From Ketobacter sp. MCCC 1A13808 (GTDB lineage: Bacteria > Pseudomonadota > Gammaproteobacteria > Pseudomonadales > Ketobacteraceae): a stretch of DNA of 64,000 bases. The stretch spans positions 124,001-188,000 of the forward strand of contig NZ_VRKW01000004.1 in assembly GCF_009746715.1 (NCBI RefSeq), written 5' to 3'. The notes below the pieces were generated by a model, which was not told where the DNA came from, did no database searches, and worked only from the letters and a program-made list of their open reading frames with translations. Position numbers and translations under genes: made by a program. Of the stretch, positions 56,209-64,000 are shown piece by piece (within the stretch, counting starts at the first letter, position 1; each line of letters begins with the position of its first letter).

Positions 56209-57405
56209 ATGAGCTTTTATAGAACCCCTTCCCCTTTAGAATTCAGTTACATAGCGGCCGATCTGCCGGACTATTCCCCTCTCGTGAACCAGTTCTTCGT
56301 TGTTGGTGAAGGCGATATCGAAATCGGCCGTCTAAAGAGCGCCCTTCAGCAAGCTACTGCAGCCAACCCCGGCTATCAATTACAACTTCGCGGTCACTGG
56401 GGCTGGCGTTACTGGGACGATAACGGCAGAGAGCCGAGCGTGGATGAAATCCACGCGCCGGAGTGGGATAGCAACACGTCTTTACATGCTCCGTGCCTGG
56501 GTGAGCCCATTTCCGTTGTTTCCGATCCACTCTGTCAGATTACGAAAATTCACGCCAAAAACGGGCTGCATCTCCTGTTCCGTACACACCACGCCATTAC
56601 CGATGGACGCGGCACAGTGCATCTGATGAACGAAACTTTTCGCATCCTGCGCGGCGATCCCCCCCTGGGCTCGACCTCCAGATCAACTGAGTGGGATGTG
56701 GCGATGAGCCATCAGCGCCCGCCCCGGCCGGTGACAGAAGGAGGCTGCCTTCCGGTTGTGAAAGGTACCGTTCAACCGGACAACAAGGGCTATCAATGGG
56801 CACGCTTCGACTGGAAAGGCGACAAGAACAAGCTGGCTGCAAAACTGATTTTTTCAGTTTCTCAAATCGCCAGAAATAATTTCGGTGAAGGAAAAATATT
56901 AATTCGTATTCCTGCTGATCTGCGGCGTTATCTGCCCGAAAATGAAGGGTTAAGCGTTGCAAATTGCAGCGGCGCCATTGATATGGAGATACCCGCCGAC
57001 GTCAAACTTAACGGCATCCGCTCACAAATTATTAAAGCCATGCGGCAAAAAGAAGACTTGTCACCCTTTCTGGACAACCACAAGTACGCAAAGTGGTTAC
57101 CAAAATCGATGTTCAGGCAGCACCCGGATTCGTTACGAAAACTGCACCAGGAACAACGCTATCGTATGACTGGGATAATCAGTTATATGGGCGAAGTGAA
57201 TAACGACGATTTTCGTTGCGACACTTTCACGCCTACATCGCAATTCGGAGTGCCTATACCGTTTGAAAACCGTCCGTTGTTTATCGCCGCCTGCTCCTAC
57301 AATGATGTTACTAATATCATTGTAGGTTGTCCGCAAGCGGCGGCCACCTTAGATGAGTTACGTCAGTTCAATACTCAGCTTACCCAACAACTCGATGCAC
57401 TTTGA
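56209..57405 (+). CDS. stand-alone condensation-type acyltransferase
   Basis: A 398-residue protein of the CoA-dependent acyltransferase/NRPS condensation superfamily. The active-site HHxxxDG is present as HHAITDG at about residue 132, and the second half has SVANCSGAIDME. It has no carrier, adenylation or other domain. It could acylate a carrier-bound intermediate or a free amine of the peptide, or be a PapA-type acyltransferase. ATG at 56209 is preferred: an upstream frame starting at 56137 would overlap the divergent MFS gene. Confidence 0.82.
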   Translation: MSFYRTPSPLEFSYIAADLPDYSPLVNQFFVVGEGDIEIGRLKSALQQATAANPGYQLQLRGHWGWRYWDDNGREPSVDEIHAPEWDSNTSLHAPCLGEPISVVSDPLCQITKIHAKNGLHLLFRTHHAITDGRGTVHLMNETFRILRGDPPLGSTSRSTEWDVAMSHQRPPRPVTEGGCLPVVKGTVQPDNKGYQWARFDWKGDKNKLAAKLIFSVSQIARNNFGEGKILIRIPADLRRYLPENEGLSVANCSGAIDMEIPADVKLNGIRSQIIKAMRQKEDLSPFLDNHKYAKWLPKSMFRQHPDSLRKLHQEQRYRMTGIISYMGEVNNDDFRCDTFTPTSQFGVPIPFENRPLFIAACSYNDVTNIIVGCPQAAATLDELRQFNTQLTQQLDAL

Positions 57406-57419
57406 CCGAGCCCAGCGGA

Positions 57420-58691
57420 TTATTTAAGTACTTTCAATAGCGCATGCTCAACGATGTCGATACCTTCACGCAGTTCAGTTTCGGTCACGGTCAAAGGCGG
57501 AAGAAACTTCAGGACCTGCCCTTTGCGTCCTGCATTCTCGATTATCAGCCCTTCTTCAAAGCATTTAGTGGTAACCTGATCAATTAGAGTCGGCTCCTTT
57601 AACGGAGTCAGATCCAACCCCCAAATCATACCCAGTCCGCGTAATTCAATACGCGGATCCAGCCGTTCGGCAATTGATGAAAGCTCTTTTTGTAAAATGG
57701 CAGATTTGGTTTCCACCTGGGCGGGAATGTTAAGTGAATCCCACAACTCCAACCCGGCGGTTGCACTCACAAATGCAAGCTGGTTGCCACGGAAGGTGCC
57801 ATTATGCTCACCAGGTTGCCACTTATCAAATTCCGGCTTCAACAACACAATCGCCAGAGGCAAACCACTACCACTGATGGATTTAGATAAGGTGACAATA
57901 TCGGGTTTGATGTTGGCACGTTCGAATGAGAAAAAACCTCCCGTGCGACCGCATCCGATCTGAATATCATCCACAATCAGTAATATGTCGTGCTTATCAC
58001 ACAGCGCACGAATCTTTTGCAACCATTCCACCGGTGCAACCACGACCCCGCCTTCGGCTTGCACTGTTTCCAAAATCATTGCAGCGGGCTTATCGACACC
58101 GGACGCTGAATCGGAAAGTACCGCTTCAATATACGCGATAGTATCAATATTTTTCATCGCTCCGAACGGATACGGCATGAACGTCACATCCGGCAACGAT
58201 GTACCCGCAGCAGCCCGGTTGTAGGAATTACCGGTGCAAGCCAGGCTGCCGAGGGTCATACCGTGGAAGCCACCCTGAAAAGTGAAGACGTTTCGGCGCC
58301 CGGTTACTTTTCTGGCAAGCTTGAGCGCGGCTTCAACTGCATTCGTTCCGGTGGGGCCGCAAAACTGGACCCGGTAATCCAGCTGACGAGGAATAAGAAT
58401 TCGTTCCTGCAACGCTTTGAGGAAAGCACCTTTGGCGTCCGTGTACATATCAAGTCCGTGCAGGATGCCGTCATTTTGCAGGTATTCAATCAGCTTGTGT
58501 TTTATTGAATCCGGATTATGACCGTAGTTGAGTGCACCGGCACCGGCAAAAAAATCGAGATAGCGACGGCCATCCTGCGCTTCTATATAAGCCCCTTTCG
58601 CCTTGGTGAAAACCGTGGGGAAGGCCCGGCAATAACTACGTACTTCAGATTCATATTGCTCAAATACATCGACTAGCATTGATTTACTCAT
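57420..58691 (-). CDS. L-2,4-diaminobutyrate aminotransferase (EctB/PvdH type)
   Basis: A 423-residue class III aminotransferase that makes L-2,4-diaminobutyrate from aspartate semialdehyde and glutamate. Seen are GAGALNYGHN, GTNAVEAALKLARK, the cofactor block DDIQIGCGRTG and the PLP lysine in TLSKSISGSG. The start overlaps the NRPS stop by 4 bases (ATGA). EctA and EctC are absent, so ectoine production is not supported; the precursor is more likely used by the adjacent NRPS. Confidence 0.9.
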   Translation of the reverse strand: MSKSMLVDVFEQYESEVRSYCRAFPTVFTKAKGAYIEAQDGRRYLDFFAGAGALNYGHNPDSIKHKLIEYLQNDGILHGLDMYTDAKGAFLKALQERILIPRQLDYRVQFCGPTGTNAVEAALKLARKVTGRRNVFTFQGGFHGMTLGSLACTGNSYNRAAAGTSLPDVTFMPYPFGAMKNIDTIAYIEAVLSDSASGVDKPAAMILETVQAEGGVVVAPVEWLQKIRALCDKHDILLIVDDIQIGCGRTGGFFSFERANIKPDIVTLSKSISGSGLPLAIVLLKPEFDKWQPGEHNGTFRGNQLAFVSATAGLELWDSLNIPAQVETKSAILQKELSSIAERLDPRIELRGLGMIWGLDLTPLKEPTLIDQVTTKCFEEGLIIENAGRKGQVLKFLPPLTVTETELREGIDIVEHALLKVLK

Positions 58692-61600
58692 TCTTTATTG
58701 TTGTTATCGCTATTCAGCGTCTGTGTGATACGGGCGGCTAATTCCGATGCATTAACACCCTGCATCATGGATTCATGTCCGCCTGGCACATCATGATAGC
58801 TGAAACCGGAGCGCACTCGTTCCCAACTTTGACGGGACGGTACACCTGTCACATTATCTTCTGCCGTAAAATGATGCACACAAGCCCTGATATTTTCAAC
58901 TTCATATTGTGAAGCGAGCGTATGGTTTTGTACGGCAACCTGGTATAGGCCATTAAATTGTTGATAAGACCATTCTTCCGGCAGGCTTCCTGACTGCTTT
59001 GCTAAATTATAGAAGGATTCCGCGGAAGCCTCATTCTTTTCATCCGCTGTTGCAGACGACGCTGCGATGGAACGCCCCAGAGCAGAGCTAAGTATCTGAT
59101 CAGTGCCAGGATTGTGTGCTTTCAGATAGTCCGGGCTGTAGCTGTCCAACAACCAGACCTGAGTTACGGTCTGGCCTTCCGCTTCCAGTTTCGCTGCAAT
59201 GGCCAGCGCAAAGATCCCACCCAACGATTGCCCCAAAATCTGATAAGGGCCCCGAGGCTGAACGGAACGGATGCAGCGTACATACTCTGCGACCATGTTA
59301 TCCAGGCTGCTGAAAGGCGCTGTGCCGCCGTCAAGTCCTTGCGCCCGCAACCCATAGACCGAAAAGCCGTCTGCTAACGCTTTTGCCAGATCCGCATAAC
59401 ACAATACATCGCCACCCACCGGGTGAACCATAAAGATCGGCGCATTGGTATTCACTGCGATTGGCACCAGGCAGGAGTCAGTCTGTTCATCCGATTCAAT
59501 CAGCTGCGCTAATTTCTCAATGGTTTGACTGGTTAGCAACGCTGCCACTTGAAATTGTGTACCGAACACTTTGTTCACTCGGGCCATAATACGCACGCCG
59601 ATCAGGGAATGTCCGCCAATTTCAAAGAAATTGTCACGAATACTGATTCGCTCAACCGGCATCAAGGACTGCCAGATATCGGCCAAACGGGATTCCGTTT
59701 CATTGCGGGGAGCAACATACTCACCACCGCTAAGCTGAATTACGTCAGGACGCGGCAGCGCTTTTCGGTCAATTTTACCAGCCGGTGTGAGCGGCAGGCT
59801 CTCCATAACAACGAGGGCCGCGGGCACCATAAAATCAGGTAGTTTTTCGCGTAACAGAGCGCGCAGCGCTACCGGATCGAGGTCACCGGCCTGATGCGTT
59901 GCCACAACATAGGCAGCGATGGCTTTGCCGCCGGGTAAGTCATCACGCACTGCGACCACGTTCTCGCGCACACCCGGAATTGCGGAAAGCGCAGATTCGA
60001 TTTCTCCCAGCTCGATTCTAAAGCCGCGGATTTTAACCTGATTATCAACCCGATCCAGATATTCCACCGAGCCGTCCTGCAACCAGCGTCCCAGATCCCC
60101 GGTGCGATACATAACGGCATCGGGTTTTGCTGAATAAGGATCGGCAACGAACGCCTGCCTGGTTTTTTCTGGATTGTTCCAGTAACCCTCACCCACCCCG
60201 ATACCGCCAATACAGATTTCTCCGGCTATACCCGCCGGCACCAGACGCAATAGTTCATCCACTATATACACAGACAAATTCGCCAGCGGCTTGCCAATGG
60301 GAACGGTTTTCTGATGTGGAGGCAGGGGCTCGGTGATGGCACATTGAATTACATCATCCGCCGCTTCAGTGGGCCCATACGCATTCACCACCGGGATACC
60401 GGGAAAGAGTGCCAGCCACTCATTCACCAAATCGACAGAAACCGCTTCACCGGTTGCCATCATCCATTTTAATGCCGGTAGTGAACGGTTCTCCCGGGGC
60501 AGCGCTCGCACATATTCCATAAGCAATTGCAACGCTACGGGAACCAACTCAACCACGTCTACCCTGTTCTCTTTAACCAGCCGGAATAGCTTTTCCGAAT
60601 GCGTCACATCGTCCAGCACCACAACCCGGCCACCGCAGGTGACCGGGCCTAAAAATTGCCATACGGAAATGTCTGAAGAAGCCGGCGCCGATTGCAGAAA
60701 ACTAAAATCAGCGGGAAAGTCCAGCACCTGGCGCTCAGCTTCAATATGGTTGAGGGCGCCATCATGCCGCACAATGGCCCCTTTCGGCATACCGGTCGAG
60801 CCGGAGGTATAGATCATATAGGCGCGATTGCGCGGGGTGAGCAGCAGATTCGGATTCGCAGTGGATTGAGAGGCTATTTGATCCCAATCCCGGTCCAGAC
60901 AAAGCCGTTCGGCAGATTGAGGGGCATTGGCCGTTTTCTGTAGCAAGTGCGCCTGGGTAATCAACACCGGCACCTGAGAATTCTCAACCATATAGGCCAC
61001 CCGCTCGTCGGGGTATTTCGGGTCCATAGGCACATAGGCTGCCCCGGCCTTCATAATACCGAGAATACCCACCAGAAAATCAGCGGAACGCTCGGCACAG
61101 AGGCCTATTAGCCTGCCGGGCTCAACACCCTTGTTAATCAGCGTATGTGCCAGTTGGTTCGCCCGCTGGTTCAATTCCTGATAACTGTAACGAACCTGAT
61201 CGTCTACAATGGCAACGGCGTCTGGCGTCATCAAAACCTGATGTTCAAATTTCTGATGCACACAGAGCGACAAATCGAAGGCTTGGTGAGTTTGGTTCCA
61301 GGTTTCTAACAGCTTCATTTTTTCCGTGGCGTCAGCAACGAAGGTCAATTCCGAGAACGGGATATCCGGTGCCGCAAGAATCTGCTGGCTGATGGACTCT
61401 ATGCGCTGTAAAAGACCAAAGTCGGCGAACAAATGCTGATGAAAAAATAGATTCATCTTCAATTTGTTGGCCACTTCCGTCACCACAAACTGAACATTAT
61501 TAGCCGGGTCACTGGGCGTGCCTTCCGGGCTTAGGGTTTCACCTAAAAATTCTGTGGTCGCCAGAAATTGGTAGAAGTTGAACATAAAGCCGATCCGGCC

Positions 61601-64000
61601 TCGCGGCGACAAAGCCAGCTGCTTACCGATGGAAATGAGGCGCTGGTTTTTGATTTCTTTTTGGTACTCCCGGGCGTAGGACAATAATTGCTTAAAGGTT
61701 TTATCCGCTGCGAGCTGTTCCAGTTTGAAAATAAACGGAATTTCCTGAATATAACAACCGAGAGCCTCAGCATGGCCTTTGATACGCCCACCCATGGTTT
61801 CCTGGATTGTGAAATCGCTGTCAGCTCGGCAATATTGCCGAATCAGTAAGCCGAACAGGCATTTAAAATAGTGTGAGGGGGTTATACGGTTAGCGCGACT
61901 AAAGGCTTTTATGGCCTGCCAGTGGGTATCCTCCAGCCACCGTTCTTTGGTAACAAAATGAGCTGCGGGTGGCACTGGGGCGGGAATGGTAAAGTCCAGA
62001 GGTGCGGTACCGGCGAATTGGTTGCGCCAGAACTCCAGCACCGGTGCTGTATCCATCTGCTGACGGTCCAACCGGACAAATTCATTGTAGTCAACAACAT
62101 CAATACGGGGTTGCTGCTGTTGCGCTAAGGACTCGTAAACGGTAATTAATTGCTGCCAATAGCTATTCAGCGCGGCGCCATCGAGTATGGCATGATGAAC
62201 TGCGGTTATAACTACGAAATGGGCGTCAGATAAGCGGACGACATGATGGGATATAAGATCATCCGTATGCAGGTTGTACGTACGGTAGATCCGCGTGCGC
62301 ACAACCTCTTCGAGCTCCGGTATGGGTTCTATCCCGGTAGAACAAGCCAGATCAATCACTTCAAGTTCTACCAACTTGGATTGCTCTACCAGTAAATAAC
62401 CCATATCCAGATAAGGCTTTTCGGAAGCGAGGAACTGTACTCTCAGCATCGGCTGGTGGTCAGTCAGATACTGAATGGCTTTCCGCCACAGCTCGATATC
62501 CAGTTCCCGATGCACGTGGATATGCCAGCCGTGACTGGACTGCAATGTATCCGGGTTCACCAGATTATCCATAAACATATCGTATTGCATCGCAGACAGT
62601 GGCATCGCCTGGCTAAAGCGATCAAGGTCTGCTTCCAGCTCTGTCAGCAGTTCAGTGTTACCAAACAACGATAGCGCCCGTACCGGTTTGTCCGGACTGT
62701 CCATCATATCCAAGCACAGGGCCAAGTAATGCTGACACAGTTGTTCCGCCGTTGAGCGTTTAAATAAGCGGGTGTTGTATTCCAGAGAGGCACTTAACTG
62801 GTCATCGTTGAGCACCAGGTTTAGCGTCAGATCGAATTTGGCAGTATGGGTCTGAGAGCCCAGCATCTCTACTTGCAGATCCCCTACTTTGGCATTTTCG
62901 ATCAAGCTTGTGGCATTAAAACCGGCGTTATCCAATAACTGGAACGCCACCTGTACCAAGGGGGAATGGGATGAACTTCTGGGGATACCCAACCGCTCTA
63001 CAATTAAGTCCACCGGAACATCGCCGTGGCTGAATCCCTCCAGCACCGTTTTACGGAGCGCAGCCAATGCATTACGGGTTATGGGGTTTTGTTCGAAGCG
63101 GCTTCTTAACACCAGGCTCTGAATGAAGAAACCAATGACCGGTTCCAGCTCTGGCGTGTGGCGCCCCATAGTTGGCACACCAACCAGTATGTCCTGCTGA
63201 CCGCTATAGCGGGACAACAATAGTTTCCAGCCCAACAACATAAACATAAACGGCGTGACTTCGCTGTCATTACAGTGCTGTCGCAAGCGTTTTACAAACC
63301 CGGTTTCGAACTGAAGGCTGACCGTGTCTCCTGCCGTTGATTGTACCGCTGGTCGTGGAAAATCCAACGGTAACTCCAGCAATTTAGGCGCCTGTCTCAA
63401 CTTCGTTTGCCAATACTCCAGATGCTGTCCCATAACATCCGGCTGCATCCAGTCCCGCTGCCACTGTGCAAAATCACCGTATTGAATAGCCAGTTCCGGT
63501 AGCGGCGATGGCTGATGATGCAAAAATGCCAGATACAGGGTCATTAGCTCACGAAACAGGACGACCTGTGATGCTCCGTCAGAAATAATGTGGTGCATGT
63601 TCAACAGCAAGTGGTATTGCGAAGGCACAAGCCGACTATTTTCAGCCAGGGTTGCTGAGAGCAAAGGCGCCTGGGTTAGCTGAATAGGCGTGGCATTATT
63701 TGCCTGAATTGCCCTCTGCAGCGCTTGTTCGGCATCTTCCTCGCTGAGGTTTGATAAATCCAGGCGCTTGAGCCGGAAGTCGATCTGCTGTTGAATTATT
63801 TGAACAGGCTCGCCAGCATCATCGACTGTGAAGTGAGTTCGCAGGGATTCGTGACGACGGATAACTTCCCTGAACGCCTTTTCAAGTATGCTGTGATCCA
63901 ACTCACCGGTCAGCTTTATGACTACCGGCATGCTATTGGCTCCGGTGCCCGGATTCATCTGTTCGAAAAACCAAAGACGTTGCTGTCCAAAAGAAAGCGG
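58688..64000 (-). CDS. nonribosomal peptide synthetase C-C-A-PCP-TE, 5' end outside window
   Basis: At least 1770 codons; the frame stays open through 64000, which encodes the C1 motif LSFGQQRLWFFEQM, so the start lies beyond the edge. Order: condensation C1 (about 64000-62700, HHIISDG), a second condensation domain C2 (about 62640-61330, HHAILDG), adenylation A (about 61290-59740, IYTSGSTGMPKG, AYGPTEA), carrier PCP (Ser codon 59606-59608 in GGHSL) and thioesterase TE (Ser codon 59225-59227 in GQSLGG; Asp in LLDSYSPD, His in PGGHES). The A-domain pocket aligned by eye to GrsA reads DIWEMTADD, near known L-Dab codes as I recall them. It is the last module, since TE releases the product. Confidence 0.94.
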   Translation of the reverse strand, partial: PLSFGQQRLWFFEQMNPGTGANSMPVVIKLTGELDHSILEKAFREVIRRHESLRTHFTVDDAGEPVQIIQQQIDFRLKRLDLSNLSEEDAEQALQRAIQANNATPIQLTQAPLLSATLAENSRLVPSQYHLLLNMHHIISDGASQVVLFRELMTLYLAFLHHQPSPLPELAIQYGDFAQWQRDWMQPDVMGQHLEYWQTKLRQAPKLLELPLDFPRPAVQSTAGDTVSLQFETGFVKRLRQHCNDSEVTPFMFMLLGWKLLLSRYSGQQDILVGVPTMGRHTPELEPVIGFFIQSLVLRSRFEQNPITRNALAALRKTVLEGFSHGDVPVDLIVERLGIPRSSSHSPLVQVAFQLLDNAGFNATSLIENAKVGDLQVEMLGSQTHTAKFDLTLNLVLNDDQLSASLEYNTRLFKRSTAEQLCQHYLALCLDMMDSPDKPVRALSLFGNTELLTELEADLDRFSQAMPLSAMQYDMFMDNLVNPDTLQSSHGWHIHVHRELDIELWRKAIQYLTDHQPMLRVQFLASEKPYLDMGYLLVEQSKLVELEVIDLACSTGIEPIPELEEVVRTRIYRTYNLHTDDLISHHVVRLSDAHFVVITAVHHAILDGAALNSYWQQLITVYESLAQQQQPRIDVVDYNEFVRLDRQQMDTAPVLEFWRNQFAGTAPLDFTIPAPVPPAAHFVTKERWLEDTHWQAIKAFSRANRITPSHYFKCLFGLLIRQYCRADSDFTIQETMGGRIKGHAEALGCYIQEIPFIFKLEQLAADKTFKQLLSYAREYQKEIKNQRLISIGKQLALSPRGRIGFMFNFYQFLATTEFLGETLSPEGTPSDPANNVQFVVTEVANKLKMNLFFHQHLFADFGLLQRIESISQQILAAPDIPFSELTFVADATEKMKLLETWNQTHQAFDLSLCVHQKFEHQVLMTPDAVAIVDDQVRYSYQELNQRANQLAHTLINKGVEPGRLIGLCAERSADFLVGILGIMKAGAAYVPMDPKYPDERVAYMVENSQVPVLITQAHLLQKTANAPQSAERLCLDRDWDQIASQSTANPNLLLTPRNRAYMIYTSGSTGMPKGAIVRHDGALNHIEAERQVLDFPADFSFLQSAPASSDISVWQFLGPVTCGGRVVVLDDVTHSEKLFRLVKENRVDVVELVPVALQLLMEYVRALPRENRSLPALKWMMATGEAVSVDLVNEWLALFPGIPVVNAYGPTEAADDVIQCAITEPLPPHQKTVPIGKPLANLSVYIVDELLRLVPAGIAGEICIGGIGVGEGYWNNPEKTRQAFVADPYSAKPDAVMYRTGDLGRWLQDGSVEYLDRVDNQVKIRGFRIELGEIESALSAIPGVRENVVAVRDDLPGGKAIAAYVVATHQAGDLDPVALRALLREKLPDFMVPAALVVMESLPLTPAGKIDRKALPRPDVIQLSGGEYVAPRNETESRLADIWQSLMPVERISIRDNFFEIGGHSLIGVRIMARVNKVFGTQFQVAALLTSQTIEKLAQLIESDEQTDSCLVPIAVNTNAPIFMVHPVGGDVLCYADLAKALADGFSVYGLRAQGLDGGTAPFSSLDNMVAEYVRCIRSVQPRGPYQILGQSLGGIFALAIAAKLEAEGQTVTQVWLLDSYSPDYLKAHNPGTDQILSSALGRSIAASSATADEKNEASAESFYNLAKQSGSLPEEWSYQQFNGLYQVAVQNHTLASQYEVENIRACVHHFTAEDNVTGVPSRQSWERVRSGFSYHDVPGGHESMMQGVNASELAARITQTLNSDNNNKE

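Noticed and set aside
57420-58691. Ectoine biosynthesis cluster suggested by the EctB-like aminotransferase
   Set aside because: ectA and ectC are absent; the gene overlaps an NRPS whose pocket fits Dab.
61330-62640. Second condensation domain as an epimerisation domain
   Set aside because: It is not placed after a carrier domain, and its HHAILDG is condensation-like; a phylogeny is needed to be sure.

Overview
The window looks like chromosomal DNA of a free-living gammaproteobacterium of the Pseudomonadales/Oceanospirillales type. The TCA supercluster has the Pseudomonas-like order, with gltA divergent from sdhCDAB-sucAB-lpd-sucCD. Neighbours such as sixA/DUF4389/gpsA, htpG, lutABC, a YfiR/GGDEF-EAL pair, a cytochrome P450 and a Tad pilus locus fit a marine or hydrocarbon-associated relative, but this assignment is inference from gene content only. 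I saw no rRNA, tRNA, insertion sequence, CRISPR array or prophage.

Layout. 1-4.2 kb (minus strand): sixA (cut by the window edge), a DUF4389 membrane protein, gpsA, a small unknown gene and htpG behind a near-consensus heat-shock promoter. 4.3-7.1 kb: lutABC lactate oxidation genes. 7.1-11.6 kb: an unknown membrane protein, two overlapping hot-dog thioesterases, an EamA transporter and a RES/Xre toxin-antitoxin pair. 11.7-17.8 kb: a P450 divergent from a TetR regulator with two similar palindromes between them, a YfiR plus PAS-GGDEF-EAL operon, and an acyltransferase. 17.9-32.1 kb: sucDC, lpd, sucBA, sdhBADC (all minus), then gltA and a 3-hydroxyisobutyrate dehydrogenase-like gene (plus).

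32.1-47.1 kb is a complete-looking Tad/Flp pilus locus on the minus strand: flp pilin, TadG- and TadE-like proteins, an unknown secreted protein, a second Flp-like prepilin, CpaB, secretin, CpaF/TadA ATPase, TadB, TadC, DUF192, FHA protein, TPR lipoprotein, PP2C phosphatase and a terminal TadE. A Ser/Thr kinase diverges from flp. The ATPase carries its own FHA domain, and no TadZ/CpaE gene is seen. Kinase, phosphatase and two FHA proteins around one pilus machine suggest phospho-controlled pilus assembly.

47.1-53.4 kb: a 13-repeat MORN lipoprotein, then an RND permease and its adaptor, both with unusual C-terminal tails. 53.6-64 kb is one end of a nonribosomal peptide cluster: type II thioesterase, MFS exporter, stand-alone condensation-type enzyme, 2,4-diaminobutyrate (Dab) aminotransferase and an NRPS cut by the window edge (C-C-A-PCP-TE visible). 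The A-domain pocket read by eye (DIWEMTADD) resembles Dab codes as I remember them, which agrees with the neighbouring Dab-forming enzyme. Tandem C domains ahead of a Dab-loading module raise the possibility that both amines of Dab are acylated.
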